A stretch of DNA of 64,000 nucleotides from NCBI GenBank assembly GCA_023458555.1, contig JAEWYS010000002.1, positions 1 through 64,000 on the forward strand. The letters are read 5' to 3'. The position numbers and the translations under genes were made by a program. Positions 45,363-54,451 of this stretch are shown here, piece after piece (the stretch's first letter is position 1; each line of letters starts with the position of its first letter). Under the pieces are notes generated by a model. The model saw only the letters and a list, made by a program, of their open reading frames with translations. It had not been told where the DNA came from and ran no database searches. The DNA comes from Bacteroidota bacterium. GTDB lineage: Bacteria; Bacteroidota; Bacteroidia; Cytophagales; Cytophagaceae.

Positions 45363-46415
45363 TTAGTGCAGATTTATTCCTTTAAACAGATATTCCGGCA
45401 TTTCCCCGTTATACACTTCCGGAAGTACGCATTTGAGCGTAGCGGTCATGCTTTCATAATTACCTGTATATTCTACTTCTTGGACAAACCATTTTGTTTT
45501 TTTGTACAGATAGATATCCGAATTCTGAACTGCAATAATAGAATTTGGCTTTATGAGCCGTCCGCGAACGTCCCAGCGATCGACCGTTATTGTAAGCTGT
45601 AGATTCTTCAATTCTTCAGCCAGCGCCATTTTCGCAACATATTCAGTGTCTATATCGTCTCCGGAAGTCTGAACAATAGTTTTGGGCCGGAAAACATACG
45701 GAACAAACGGGTTTTTAATGCTTACTTCTCCGGCATTTCCCCCGTCCATATCCGCTTCTTTCATGACCGTAATTTCAGAGTGCATCTGCTGGCCGTTAAA
45801 AGAAAGATTCATCCGGACACCGGGGATATTACCAAAATCAATAACCGGATTCTGATTTGTTTTTGCTTTTGTAAATACCAGATTACCGCGCTCATTGTGT
45901 GTAACAATTATGTTTTTCTGAACAGCCAGTTCAGTTATATACGCCTTTACCGTCTGTGATTCTTTTGCTTTTGTAGTGTCGTAAATCTCTTCCATCAGGT
46001 CCGATACTTCCGGATCAATCACCATTTTCAAGCCAAATGGCTCAATAAGCTTTTCGGCGATCTCACGGAGACTTAGTTCGTCCGATTGGAGCGGATACAG
46101 AGAAACAGGAATATTACAATCTTCCAACACCCCAGGCAGGGAATACCCGGCAAAAACAACAGGCTCCGGGACCACTCCGGAATTGAATGTTTCAGATAGT
46201 ATATAGCCGGTCATGATCAGCTCCCCATTATGCTCTAAGGAGCACGTATGATAATGTCCGATGCAAAACAAATCACGGTGTTCCGTATTTTGCGGATCGA
46301 AGTAAGCCGACCCCTGGAAAGTGCTGGCTACAGAATCATACCGAAGACTTACACGAAATTCATTAAAGTAATGAACCCGTTTATTTCGTATACGGTCATT
46401 TATTTTCAGAATCAT
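45363..46415 (-). CDS. Baseplate hub protein, Mu gp44-like
   Basis: The 350-residue protein resembles Mu gp44/P2 gpD hub proteins in its opening beta domain (VSLRYDSVASTFQGSAYFDP...GHYHTCSLEHNGELIMTGYI), its middle helical part (LSLREIAEKLIEPFGLKMVID) and its later strand-rich part. The hub joins the tube to the central spike. It overlaps the gp43-like gene by 4 bases. Confidence 0.8.
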   Translation of the reverse strand: MILKINDRIRNKRVHYFNEFRVSLRYDSVASTFQGSAYFDPQNTEHRDLFCIGHYHTCSLEHNGELIMTGYILSETFNSGVVPEPVVFAGYSLPGVLEDCNIPVSLYPLQSDELSLREIAEKLIEPFGLKMVIDPEVSDLMEEIYDTTKAKESQTVKAYITELAVQKNIIVTHNERGNLVFTKAKTNQNPVIDFGNIPGVRMNLSFNGQQMHSEITVMKEADMDGGNAGEVSIKNPFVPYVFRPKTIVQTSGDDIDTEYVAKMALAEELKNLQLTITVDRWDVRGRLIKPNSIIAVQNSDIYLYKKTKWFVQEVEYTGNYESMTATLKCVLPEVYNGEMPEYLFKGINLH

Positions 46416-47620
46416 ACGTAGTAAATTATTTGCCGCCCTTTCCGTATAGACAATAGTTCGTTCAGACCAATATTATTAATCTCCATCAACTCTTCAATAG
46501 TGCTATCGTCCGGCTGAAGACCTAACAAACGGTGAGCGATCACAATGATATTACTATCGTCTTCCAGGTATATTGTACGTTCCTGACGGGCGCCCATGGC
46601 GATTGAAAACAGGTTTGACACCGTATAGTCAATCAGGCTGGACAGAGACAGCAAGCTATCAGGATCCGGGATATAGGAACCAGTATCGCCACCGTTTTCA
46701 GACTGAATACTGTCAAGGTCCTCAATATACTGATTGTACTGATTGACAATATCCTCAGCCACCCTTAATACAGCATCACGGTTGGTATAGTCTCCTTCAA
46801 TCGGGGTACTTGCCGCCAGCGCGGACCCGGAAACAACGGCGCCGCCAAGCAGTTCAAACATTTTCTTATAACTGCGGTCTACAAATCCCAAGTATGAACT
46901 CCGAAACGTTGACATCTCCGCAGATAGCGCGATCATGCGCGACTGAACGGACACGTTAAACAATGCCGGAGCATTCGCGAAGGTTTGCATTGCCCGCATT
47001 GCTGCAAGAGGCTCCGCAGTCGCGTTTAGCATAGCGGTATTGGCCGTATTGAATGCTCTGAAATATTCCTCAGAGGTAAAGATTCCGGATATTCGCCTGT
47101 ACAAAGATTTGTTACCTTCTATTGTCGTATTCACAGAAGATATAGAGGGCTTTTCATCAAAAGTGGCAATGAACAGTTCATCCGATGCAGCTTTCCCGTC
47201 ACGAATATCATCTACCGGATCAGCGGTTACACGCGGATTAGACTGCGTTATTGTCTCTATTGCTGTCCCGGTAATCTTCGTTACATTGTACTGACTGTTG
47301 TCAAATGTCAGAGATACCGGCTGTACGGTGATTGAATCGTAATACGGATGACTGATTACCCACGGGCGCGAATCACGGGCAGAGTTTTCAAAATCATTTG
47401 ATTGCTCAATATGATCGTCCCCCTGAAAGTAAAATTCAAGCGAATACCTGCGGCCCTTCGGTGTAGTTCTCCGAACCAGTGAACCGGATATGTTTCTGAA
47501 ATTAAATTCAGAAATGTTGTATTCTACAGCCTTTTCAAGCGGAATCCACAGCGGGTGGAAAACTCTCCCGTCTCCAGTTTTGATCGTAAAATTAGATTGA
47601 ACCCGTTCTATCCAGCTCAT
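46412..47620 (-). CDS. DNA circularisation/baseplate protein, Mu gp43-like, with LysM-like end
   Basis: The 402-residue protein has at its N-terminus the gp43 (DNA circulation N) type segment: RRTTPKGRRYSLEFYFQGDDHIEQSNDFENSARDSRPWVISHP. Its last 45 residues (NIIVIAHRLLGLQPDDSTIEELMEINNIGLNELLSIRKGRQIIYYV) look like a LysM-type fold, which could touch peptidoglycan. It lies just before the hub gene, as in Mu. The function in baseplate assembly is inferred from family position. Confidence 0.72.
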   Translation of the reverse strand: MSWIERVQSNFTIKTGDGRVFHPLWIPLEKAVEYNISEFNFRNISGSLVRRTTPKGRRYSLEFYFQGDDHIEQSNDFENSARDSRPWVISHPYYDSITVQPVSLTFDNSQYNVTKITGTAIETITQSNPRVTADPVDDIRDGKAASDELFIATFDEKPSISSVNTTIEGNKSLYRRISGIFTSEEYFRAFNTANTAMLNATAEPLAAMRAMQTFANAPALFNVSVQSRMIALSAEMSTFRSSYLGFVDRSYKKMFELLGGAVVSGSALAASTPIEGDYTNRDAVLRVAEDIVNQYNQYIEDLDSIQSENGGDTGSYIPDPDSLLSLSSLIDYTVSNLFSIAMGARQERTIYLEDDSNIIVIAHRLLGLQPDDSTIEELMEINNIGLNELLSIRKGRQIIYYV

Positions 47621-48375
47621 ACCTTTTTCCCCCTCTCAAAACGCCTGCGGGCTTCCTGAACATAGAAACTGTTCAATTTTCGCGCGGTCATTTCCGATGA
47701 TTTTTTCATAAATGATGTTCTCTTTACATTTACTGACCTTCCCGATTTATAGGAATACAGCGGAGTTGACGCAATTACGGTACGGTTCTTTTTCCTGATT
47801 ATACGATCAACTCTGAACAGTATATCATTACTCATCACGTGGCCGCCTTTTCCGGCATCCATACCAGCTAAAACAAACTTTTCCTTGCTGGATTTTACCG
47901 GAACCAGCGTATTCCCGCGTTTCCTTCCGGTAATCGAATTGGCTTTTACAATATTCTTTATATTAGATATTCTATTAGCCGGGCGCACCAGTTTTGAATA
48001 GCTTTTACCGGCTCTGGCTCCCGCGAGAGGGATAAAGGCTTTGCCGCCTATTCTGCCGCCTGTTTCCTGTTGCTCAAGATCACGCACGGAATAATTGTTG
48101 CCGCCTTTCAGGTTGTTTTCAGTGAAGCCTATAATGGCTTTCATTTTGTTTACTTCAAAACCCTTCGCTTTCTCAACTTTCGAGAAGGCTTTAAAAAAAT
48201 TCTTCTGTCGATGTATGAACGCCTTTTTTGCCTGATCAGGCATTGTTTTCTGTTTCTGGTCAAACGCAGCCTTATTCAACGTCTCCCGTACGGCAATAGG
48301 GAAATTGGACCGGTGCATCTTCTGCAACTGATCTGAAAACCTTACCACTGATGAGACGTTTATATCTAATACCAT
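47617..48375 (-). CDS. Putative minor tail protein (gpZ-like)
   Basis: The 252-residue protein is very basic, with NVSSVVRFSDQLQKMHRSNFPIAVRETLNKAAFDQKQ at its start and later arginine-rich segments. The opening resembles the minor tail protein Z family of lambdoid phages, though only weakly. It is the first gene of a transcription unit: a 28-base dyad with a -7-like box lies 5 bases before its ATG. Head-tail joining or tail completion is the likely role. Confidence 0.5.
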   Translation of the reverse strand: MVLDINVSSVVRFSDQLQKMHRSNFPIAVRETLNKAAFDQKQKTMPDQAKKAFIHRQKNFFKAFSKVEKAKGFEVNKMKAIIGFTENNLKGGNNYSVRDLEQQETGGRIGGKAFIPLAGARAGKSYSKLVRPANRISNIKNIVKANSITGRKRGNTLVPVKSSKEKFVLAGMDAGKGGHVMSNDILFRVDRIIRKKNRTVIASTPLYSYKSGRSVNVKRTSFMKKSSEMTARKLNSFYVQEARRRFERGKKV

Positions 48376-48380
48376 ATCAT

Positions 48381-48408
48381 ATATTCGCTTATGCGTATAT
48401 ACAAATAT
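48381..48408 (-). promoter_or_regulatory. Phage dyad operator/promoter B
   Basis: On the minus strand this reads ATATTTGTATATACG followed by CATAAGCGAATAT, the same plan as site A, and ends 5 bases before the ATG at 48375. It contains the TATATTTG -7-like word. It also lies in the divergent gap before the plus-strand secreted-protein gene. Confidence 0.62.
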
Positions 48409-48464
48409 AGTTAAGATTTACAAAACCTTTTTGAAAATAATTAGTATACCATTATATTAACGCC

Positions 48465-49046
48465 ATGAAATATATAACTATCTTATTTTTACTTATATCA
48501 GGATCTATTTTGGCTCAAAGAGCTCCAAGCCTGTATGGCACGCCTCATGCGGAGCATGATGTGTATTACGATATAAAGGCCGGTGATACGATTTTTATAT
48601 ACGCTACTTTTCAATATACTTTTGGTTTTGAGGGGTATGTGTCTTTCAGATTTGAATATCCGGGTGGTGGTAGTTCTTCTCCTGACGTTAGAATGAAAGA
48701 GTATTTAGGCAGAAACCCAGATTTTACCCAGAACAACGCCTGGTACAGATTCCCTCTTGTTATAACTGAACGCCTGGCTGAGCGCTTTACTCCGGGAGTA
48801 TACCAATTTACAACAACATATTGGTCTTCTGATCCTATATCACATACCACATATTCTAAGCTATCAGAGCCTTTTGAAATTAAGAAAAAAGGAGATGTAA
48901 CAGTTGGAATATTGGACAAAAGCAACAATATCCCGGAAGAAAAAACATATTACGATTTACAGGGAAGAGAAGTAAAAAAACCCCGTGCCGGTCTATATAT
49001 ATACAAGACCAACACGGGAAAATCAGGGCGTGAGCTGATCAGATAG
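48465..49046 (+). CDS. Phage-encoded secreted protein with T9SS-like C-terminal tail (moron)
   Basis: The 193-residue protein starts with a signal peptide (MKYITILFLLISGSILAQR). Its middle is a beta-sandwich-like region (KAGDTIFIYATFQYTFGFEGYVSFRFEYPGG ... FTPGVYQFTTTYWSS). The end, YYDLQGREVKKPRAGLYIYK, then GKSGRELIR, resembles the T9SS type A sorting tail. It is alone on the plus strand inside the minus-strand tail genes, the hallmark of a moron, a gene expressed from the prophage for the host's benefit. Its function is unknown; I infer export through the host's T9SS to the cell surface. Its 3' end overlaps the stop of the minus-strand gene by 8 bases. Confidence 0.72.
   Translation: MKYITILFLLISGSILAQRAPSLYGTPHAEHDVYYDIKAGDTIFIYATFQYTFGFEGYVSFRFEYPGGGSSSPDVRMKEYLGRNPDFTQNNAWYRFPLVITERLAERFTPGVYQFTTTYWSSDPISHTTYSKLSEPFEIKKKGDVTVGILDKSNNIPEEKTYYDLQGREVKKPRAGLYIYKTNTGKSGRELIR
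48974..49018 (-). terminator. Intrinsic terminator embedded in the moron's coding sequence
   Basis: On the minus strand CCCGTG-TT-GGTCT pairs with AGACC-GG-CACGGG (11 bp with one 2x2 internal loop), followed by GTTTTTTT. It comes 21 bases after the stop of the minus-strand gene at 49039, so it ends the tail/baseplate transcript. On the plus strand the same bases encode residues PRAGLYIYKTNTG. Confidence 0.82.
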
Positions 49047-49605
49047 TATATCTAACTGTAACAAATCCTCTATTAGAGGCAGTGCCGGAATAATTTGAAC
49101 TTGTTGCAAAATTAGCATCTGATTGATGCTGCATTACAACGCCGGATGAATTGGTTATGTATCCAACATTAGCATTTGCGCCAAAGTTGAATGAATTGCT
49201 CAGATACGGCCTATAATCACCTTCGTTATCAATAATAACGATATCAACAGATCGTATCATTGATTGGCCTATTACATTTCCCCCCGGCAATCCAAGCACT
49301 ACAGTCTTCGTTAGATCGGCATTCATATTCCAGCCGCCAATTTGATAAATCCTTGTAAGAAGCCCACCATTTAACGCCATTAATGCATCAAACAACTGAA
49401 ACCCATTTGTGGCATTATCTGGCGATCCATTATGTTCAATTCCGGATTCTGCCATTAGTTTTTCAAAGAACTGGTGAAAGTCCGCATAAACCATTCTATT
49501 TACTGGCGTACCATCATTGATGCCGCTATTGTCTCTAATATCGCCATACGGGTAATCTGCGTTTGCAGGATTAGTATTTGGTTTTGATGTTAATTTAATT
49601 GCCAT
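49039..49605 (-). CDS. Tail fiber-like or baseplate-associated protein
   Basis: The 188-residue protein starts MAIKLTSKPNTNPANADYPYGDIRDNSG, the phrase found at the start of many tail fiber and collar proteins, with a helical part (FHQFFEKLMAESGI). The beta-rich C-terminal half is GNNS-rich (SNSFNFGANANVGYITNSSG), ending FVTVRYTI. It follows the gp48-like gene by one base, where Mu has its fiber gene. It may be a short side fiber or an adaptor for the long fiber at 36129. A strong terminator follows. Confidence 0.65.
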   Translation of the reverse strand: MAIKLTSKPNTNPANADYPYGDIRDNSGINDGTPVNRMVYADFHQFFEKLMAESGIEHNGSPDNATNGFQLFDALMALNGGLLTRIYQIGGWNMNADLTKTVVLGLPGGNVIGQSMIRSVDIVIIDNEGDYRPYLSNSFNFGANANVGYITNSSGVVMQHQSDANFATSSNYSGTASNRGFVTVRYTI

Positions 49606-49606
49606 A

Positions 49607-50302
49607 TTATATATAGTTTACAAATAAAAAACATAAGGAATGAGTTGGTTTTAATTTTAAAATCAATTGCCTGAACTCATCTTTTCGTATCAATGGTACT
49701 TCATAAAATGTCCCAAGCGGATCAGCTCCAATGAAAAAAGTATACCTCAGATTATCCACCCCAAACGATTCATCATTTTTTTCTGAAATATGATTTGCAA
49801 TAACATTGACGAAAATAGAACCGTGCTCATTTGTACCGTGTTGTACCTCCCCATGCTGCAATTGCCTGCCCCCTACGCCACCGGTAAGCTCAAGCGGTGA
49901 TTTTGTTTCATACTCTGATCCGTTCCAAAATCTGTTCTCATATACCCGTATTCCTTCAAATCCCGCTGCCTGCAATTGCCCTTCCAGATACATATAATTC
50001 TGCCTGGCGGGGATATTGCCAGGGTAATTCATCTTCCTTCGAATTGCGTTCTTTCGGATCTCAATATCAACCGAAGGGTTCACAATTAATCCAAGCCTTC
50101 TTTCCCAATCTGACGCATCTTCTGAATCAAAATTGCTATTGTCCGGAAGCGCCGAATCAAGTGTACTCATACAGTCTTCAAACAAACGCTGTTCACTATG
50201 TGCAAGCCCTCTGTTCAGAGCCTGAAAAATACCCCTGTCCGGCATCTTCCATGCCCGGCCGGTCGGATACAGTTGTTTTGAAAGTTTTGCAAAATCAGAC
50301 AT
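49607..50302 (-). CDS. Baseplate protein, Mu gp48-like
   Basis: I choose the start at 50302 (MSDFAKLSKQLYPTGRAWKMP, 231 residues); an in-frame ATG at 50317 would add only MMILI. The wording LYPTGRAW and GLIVNPSVDIEIRKNAIRRKMNYPGNIPARQNYMYLEGQLQAAGF is typical of Mu gp48/YmfQ (DUF2313) wedge proteins. The order gp46-gp47-gp48 agrees with Mu. Confidence 0.82.
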   Translation of the reverse strand: MSDFAKLSKQLYPTGRAWKMPDRGIFQALNRGLAHSEQRLFEDCMSTLDSALPDNSNFDSEDASDWERRLGLIVNPSVDIEIRKNAIRRKMNYPGNIPARQNYMYLEGQLQAAGFEGIRVYENRFWNGSEYETKSPLELTGGVGGRQLQHGEVQHGTNEHGSIFVNVIANHISEKNDESFGVDNLRYTFFIGADPLGTFYEVPLIRKDEFRQLILKLKPTHSLCFLFVNYI

Positions 50303-51470
50303 AATCAATATCATCAAGAACAGGTATATCCCCGTAAAGAAATTCGTATGAACTATATTCTACGCCATCTACTTCCATAGTAACGTTCCCAAATACGCTT
50401 CCCGGTGCAGCTTGTAATATTGTGGATATAATACGGTTCTTGTCAAGAATATCGTTCTTGTCAGCCAATACATCCGATGCACCAACAAACGGGCGCACAT
50501 TTGACACATTTGCATTAACCGCTGTTTTTATAGATTCTTCTATGCTTGGCGTCAACCCCTGAAATCCCTCAATAGTAATCAGTACATTTAAAACAGTTAC
50601 TGGCAAGCAATGTACTTCAACAACGGTCAAAGGCCTGCGGCCTCTTTCGTTGAGCGGCTTTGTATCGTCCGGATCAAATTCTATCACCGCTCTGACTTCT
50701 TCCAGCATAGCGGGTGAAGGCGTGCCGTGCCCATCAATGCTACTTCCTGTAGTTGCTTCTACAAATAGATTTATCTCACCTCCTGCACCAGACCGGGCAT
50801 AGGGGTATACCTTTTTTACGCCCTGCACATCGGCGGCCCATATCCGGTAATCGGTTGCGGCGCCGCCTTGTGGTTCCGTCTGGAATGATTCAATTGCCTT
50901 TTGCCGGTAGTCTTCCAGGCTCTCAGCCTCCAATGGCGCTGTAACTTCTCCGGATATAGTAATAATCCGATCTACTCCGGCTATTGGAGACGTGGCCGTA
51001 AGCCTGTCCCCGATCATCAGGCGGGAATCCAGACCGGATTCAAGCGCGCGGATTGTGATTTCACCAGGTGAATCTTCTAGCTCATATGGAGCATCAATTA
51101 TGAACAGCTTGCCGGGCGAAAAGCTATCATCATTGCTTTTAAACGTCTGCGATGCGGATATATCACCGCCAATACCGGTAACAGTAGCGGTGTACTCTCC
51201 GGCACGCGCGGGGAAAGGATTGCGGCCTAATTTTATCCGGCCAAACCGTTCCAATGTGCCGCCCATAGATTCCGGATCTGCAGTATCTACAAATATGTTT
51301 TTTTGAACCCTGCCAACTTGCAAGTAAACAAGCTTCAATTTTGCAGCCTGTGCCGCTGCAATAGCCCGTAATGCTACCTTGCCGTACAGCGGAATACTGA
51401 CGTTCATTTCATTTTCCAGATCAGCAACAATGCTGTCGTACAATTCTTTTAATGTTGGTATCTTTCTCAT
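50295..51470 (-). CDS. Baseplate J-like protein, Mu gp47-like
   Basis: The 391-residue protein matches baseplate J/gp47 proteins in length and in phrases such as AAAQAAKLKLVYLQVGRVQKNIFVDTAD, LERFGRIKLGRNPFPA, EDYRQKAIESFQTEPQGGAATDYRIWA and VKKVYPYARSGAGGEINLFVEAT. The protein forms part of the baseplate wedge. It overlaps its neighbours by 4 to 8 bases. Confidence 0.9.
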   Translation of the reverse strand: MRKIPTLKELYDSIVADLENEMNVSIPLYGKVALRAIAAAQAAKLKLVYLQVGRVQKNIFVDTADPESMGGTLERFGRIKLGRNPFPARAGEYTATVTGIGGDISASQTFKSNDDSFSPGKLFIIDAPYELEDSPGEITIRALESGLDSRLMIGDRLTATSPIAGVDRIITISGEVTAPLEAESLEDYRQKAIESFQTEPQGGAATDYRIWAADVQGVKKVYPYARSGAGGEINLFVEATTGSSIDGHGTPSPAMLEEVRAVIEFDPDDTKPLNERGRRPLTVVEVHCLPVTVLNVLITIEGFQGLTPSIEESIKTAVNANVSNVRPFVGASDVLADKNDILDKNRIISTILQAAPGSVFGNVTMEVDGVEYSSYEFLYGDIPVLDDIDYV

Positions 51471-51985
51471 ATATAGAAATCATTTCTGTCAAAATCTTCA
51501 ACGGACCAGTCCCCAAGCATTTTTTTCGTTGCATCCCAGATGAATATATACTGTTTATACACATCATCAATCCGGCCCTGAAGGTTTTCCGGCTGTTGAA
51601 CCTTTATATCAATTTTGATACGATCATCTGAAATAATAGAAACGGAAACTGAGATTTCAGCAAACTCACGCATGAAAGCAAGGTCACTTTTTACGGACTG
51701 TTCAATAGCCGACCGCCCGGCACTGGTAAGGGCTACTTCATTCAGCGTTCTTTCTGTAAGAGAATTGAATTGATTCCCCGGCTCATTCTCCATTAACAAG
51801 TTATTGCCCCACCAGTCAAACGCCTGTTCTGTTGCTATTCGGTCTTGTATTGTATCTGCTTCCAGATTACCCCCGAACATTGCCAGGTACGGCATATTGC
51901 CCCAACCGCCCTGCAATGCAATATCCTGACCCTTTAATGTCAGATCGCCTCCGTTTCCGGTTTCAATTAGTGCTACATCTGTCAT
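51467..51985 (-). CDS. Baseplate protein, Mu gp46-like
   Basis: The 172-residue protein has the gp46 family pattern: an early LIETGNGGDLTLKGQDIALQGGWGNMPYLAMFGGN, then DWWGNNLL, and a gp25-like helical/strand second half (SVSVSIISDDRIKIDIKVQQPENLQ). It forms the sheath initiator/wedge. It overlaps the tape-measure gene and the gp47-like gene by 4 bases each. Confidence 0.82.
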   Translation of the reverse strand: MTDVALIETGNGGDLTLKGQDIALQGGWGNMPYLAMFGGNLEADTIQDRIATEQAFDWWGNNLLMENEPGNQFNSLTERTLNEVALTSAGRSAIEQSVKSDLAFMREFAEISVSVSIISDDRIKIDIKVQQPENLQGRIDDVYKQYIFIWDATKKMLGDWSVEDFDRNDFYI

Positions 51986-53853
51986 CTGAATAATAGGGTT
52001 GAGCTCGTGTTTACTTCCACATTGTCAGGAACCGGTCCGAATGATGTTCGTCCGGTTCGTTCATCAATTGTAATTTTCAGGTTCTGATTATTTTCAGTGA
52101 TCGACCTGGATAAGCTTTCTTGCTTATCCAAAGCCGGGTTCAACGGCTCCGGAACCTGATCATTATTAATCTTCAGATGATCATCCATGAACGTCTGTAT
52201 GCCAATTGCTGCTTTCTCAGCAAGCCCGGTAGGATCGAATTTTGCGACAAGCGTTAAAAGCTGTTGTATCGGGAATAAAATAGATTCAACAATCGTTTTG
52301 CCGATGGCGATTATACCGGCCTTTATCCCACCCGTTTTAAAGGCGGTGGTTATATCGTCCCAGTTTTTCCGTAAGGTCTGTAAATAGGATATTAGCAATC
52401 CTACAGGTCCAAGCAGTACCGACAATGCAGCTCCCCATGTCTCCCAATTACGTATTGATACCACTACCAATGCAATAAGCGCTATAATAGCCGCAATTAT
52501 CAGCCCGATTGGATTCGCGGCCATGGCTGCATTAAACACCCACTGAGCGGCAGTAGCTATAGCCAATACTGTTTTATAAGCCCCCAAGGCTACAGCGTTA
52601 GATCCTATTGCAATACTTGCTTTGCCCGTTATCACCCCCATTACCCCCATTGCAACATTGTATAATGTGGTATATGTAGTAACCGCAATAAGAATAATCT
52701 TTAACCCAATAAGAGCACCAATAAATAGCCCGGCAACCGTTATAATTGTAGACAGATTATCTGTTAAGAAGATAACAGTAGACTTCATGATATTCAGTGA
52801 TCTGTCTGAATTATCTGAGGCTGTGAGAATATTGACGAATCTAGCCTTTAATCTATCCAATGCGTCTGATAGCGTATTGGTATTGATTGCCGCGGCTTCC
52901 TGTGCCGCATTAGTATCAGATACCCCAGCTACAAATTCTTTATAAATGCCAATGTTATCAAGTAAAATACGGCCCGTTGAAATATTCTCAGCACCAAACA
53001 TCTTTTGCAGTGCCAAGTCTTTTTGTTTTGCTGTTTTAAGCCGGTCAATTTTCTTCCTGGCTTCTTCCAAAGCATCGTTAATATTAAATTGCCCGGAAGC
53101 ATACCCAACGCCAGCCTGTTGTAATTTCAGAATTGATCCACGCAACTTGGTTCCAGCCTCTGACCCAAATACGGAAAATTTCCCAAGGGTCTGAACAAGC
53201 GCTGTTGATTCTTCCAGCGTAATATTCGCACCAGCCGCTACAGAGCCAAAGTTTTTGTAAGCGTCTGCCGTTTGTCCTATGCTTGCCGCTCCGACCGCCT
53301 GACCAGCTGCAAGTACATTAATTGCTCTGTCTGCATCATTCGCTTCAAGTGAGAACTGATTCATAATTGAAACAAGGTTAGCGGCAGATGCTCCCAGATC
53401 GTCTCCTGACGCTTGAGACATGGTAATTGCCGCTTTTGTAACGGCGGCAATAGAATCGGGCGTTTCGGCTAATTTCTCATTCAGACCAGCAATATTCTCA
53501 TAAGCAGATGCAACCTCTATAGTGCTCTTTCCAGTCGCATTAGCAACTTCGTTCATCGACTTTTTATAGGCTGCAAACTCCGAATCGGAGCCGCCTACAA
53601 TTACCCGGAAACTTGCGACCGCCTTTTCATAATCCTTTAATGTATTTATCGAAAAAAGCCCAAGTGCAAAAAGTGATGTAATCCCCGCAAATGCTAGAAA
53701 TTCCTTAGCAACTTGAGAAAGCGATGGAATAATCCCGCCAATTGCCTTTTGTGTCTTTGTTGCGAAAGAATGAATATTTCGCCCCATGGCCTTTACAGGC
53801 CCTGAAACTCTGTCTATTGCTGTATAGATAGAAGGAATTGTATATGCTGCCAT
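51982..53853 (-). CDS. Tail tape measure protein
   Basis: The 623-residue protein has the TP901-type tape-measure layout: an alanine-rich helical body (GKSTIEVASAYENIAGLNEKLAETPDSIAAVTKAAITMSQASGDDLG), a hydrophobic middle with several membrane-like helices (about 355-480, for example TIITVAGLFIGALIGLKIILIAV), and a polar end. It sets tail length and is ejected with DNA. At about 94 nm by the 1.5 A per residue rule, the tail is of ordinary size. Its ATG overlaps the stop of the frameshifted chaperone (TAATG). Confidence 0.9.
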   Translation of the reverse strand: MAAYTIPSIYTAIDRVSGPVKAMGRNIHSFATKTQKAIGGIIPSLSQVAKEFLAFAGITSLFALGLFSINTLKDYEKAVASFRVIVGGSDSEFAAYKKSMNEVANATGKSTIEVASAYENIAGLNEKLAETPDSIAAVTKAAITMSQASGDDLGASAANLVSIMNQFSLEANDADRAINVLAAGQAVGAASIGQTADAYKNFGSVAAGANITLEESTALVQTLGKFSVFGSEAGTKLRGSILKLQQAGVGYASGQFNINDALEEARKKIDRLKTAKQKDLALQKMFGAENISTGRILLDNIGIYKEFVAGVSDTNAAQEAAAINTNTLSDALDRLKARFVNILTASDNSDRSLNIMKSTVIFLTDNLSTIITVAGLFIGALIGLKIILIAVTTYTTLYNVAMGVMGVITGKASIAIGSNAVALGAYKTVLAIATAAQWVFNAAMAANPIGLIIAAIIALIALVVVSIRNWETWGAALSVLLGPVGLLISYLQTLRKNWDDITTAFKTGGIKAGIIAIGKTIVESILFPIQQLLTLVAKFDPTGLAEKAAIGIQTFMDDHLKINNDQVPEPLNPALDKQESLSRSITENNQNLKITIDERTGRTSFGPVPDNVEVNTSSTLLFR

Positions 53854-54445
53854 TATTTCTTTTTTAAAGAATCAGAAACCTTGCGTACATCATTATACCA
53901 AAAAACAATACCTTGATAATCAACATCATCAAGGTATAAATCTTTGATTTGCTCCGGTGTCCAGTGATGTTCCCTAACCACAGAGAGAATTATATTTTCG
54001 AGCGATTCGGCGGTTAGGTTATAAAAAAAACCACAATTGCATCAGAAATACGTCTGTCTGCCGGATCGAGGTTCTTTAAAATACCTTTGGCAACTCCTGT
54101 TAAACATGCAAGATGCGCAAATACACGCCCACTGCCATCATTATTGGCAACCCCCTTTAAATAAGGCTCCAACATTCTGAAATTGATTCGCGACTTGTAT
54201 GTAAGAACATCTGTACTTGCGCTTTCGCCCTCTATCGGAAACAAGAGGTTGTGCGTGAATGTGTCGTCTTCATTTAAAATCAGACACCCAAACATGATTG
54301 CATCTACAAGAACCCTAATCGAGGCTTCATGATCATCGCGGGTGGAGTTGAAAATCTTTTTGCGATCCAGCCACCCGTTAATTTCCCTTTCAGCCTGTTC
54401 CGCTGTTACTTTTTGCTCAGGGAGCGTATTATTTTTTTTGCTCAT
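53853..54445 (-). CDS. Tail assembly chaperone, long form made by -1 frameshift
   Basis: The 143-residue short form (annotated separately) ends ...AIVVFFIT. Near its end the zero frame reads GTG-GTT-TTT-TTT-ATA. A -1 slip on T-TTT-TTT (54029-54023) continues for 56 codons as YNLTAESLENIILSVVRE, HHWTPEQIKDLYLDDVDYQG, IVFWYNDVRKVSDSLKKK and stops at 53853, one base into the tape-measure ATG. The product would be about 197 residues. This repeats the lambda G/GT and P2 E/E' arrangement, where the shifted form recruits tape measure and tube subunits. The coding quality of the shifted frame argues strongly for use. Confidence 0.83.
54014..54445 (-). CDS. Tail assembly chaperone, short form
   Basis: The 143-residue helical protein (MSKKNNTLPEQKVTAEQAEREINGW...) stands between the tail tube gene and the tape measure gene, the fixed place of tail chaperones. 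Its start is 6 bases after the tube stop. The short form would be the major product, with the -1 shifted form made at a few percent. The family itself is not recognisable from sequence. Confidence 0.75.
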   Translation of the reverse strand: MSKKNNTLPEQKVTAEQAEREINGWLDRKKIFNSTRDDHEASIRVLVDAIMFGCLILNEDDTFTHNLLFPIEGESASTDVLTYKSRINFRMLEPYLKGVANNDGSGRVFAHLACLTGVAKGILKNLDPADRRISDAIVVFFIT

Positions 54446-54451
54446 AATAGA

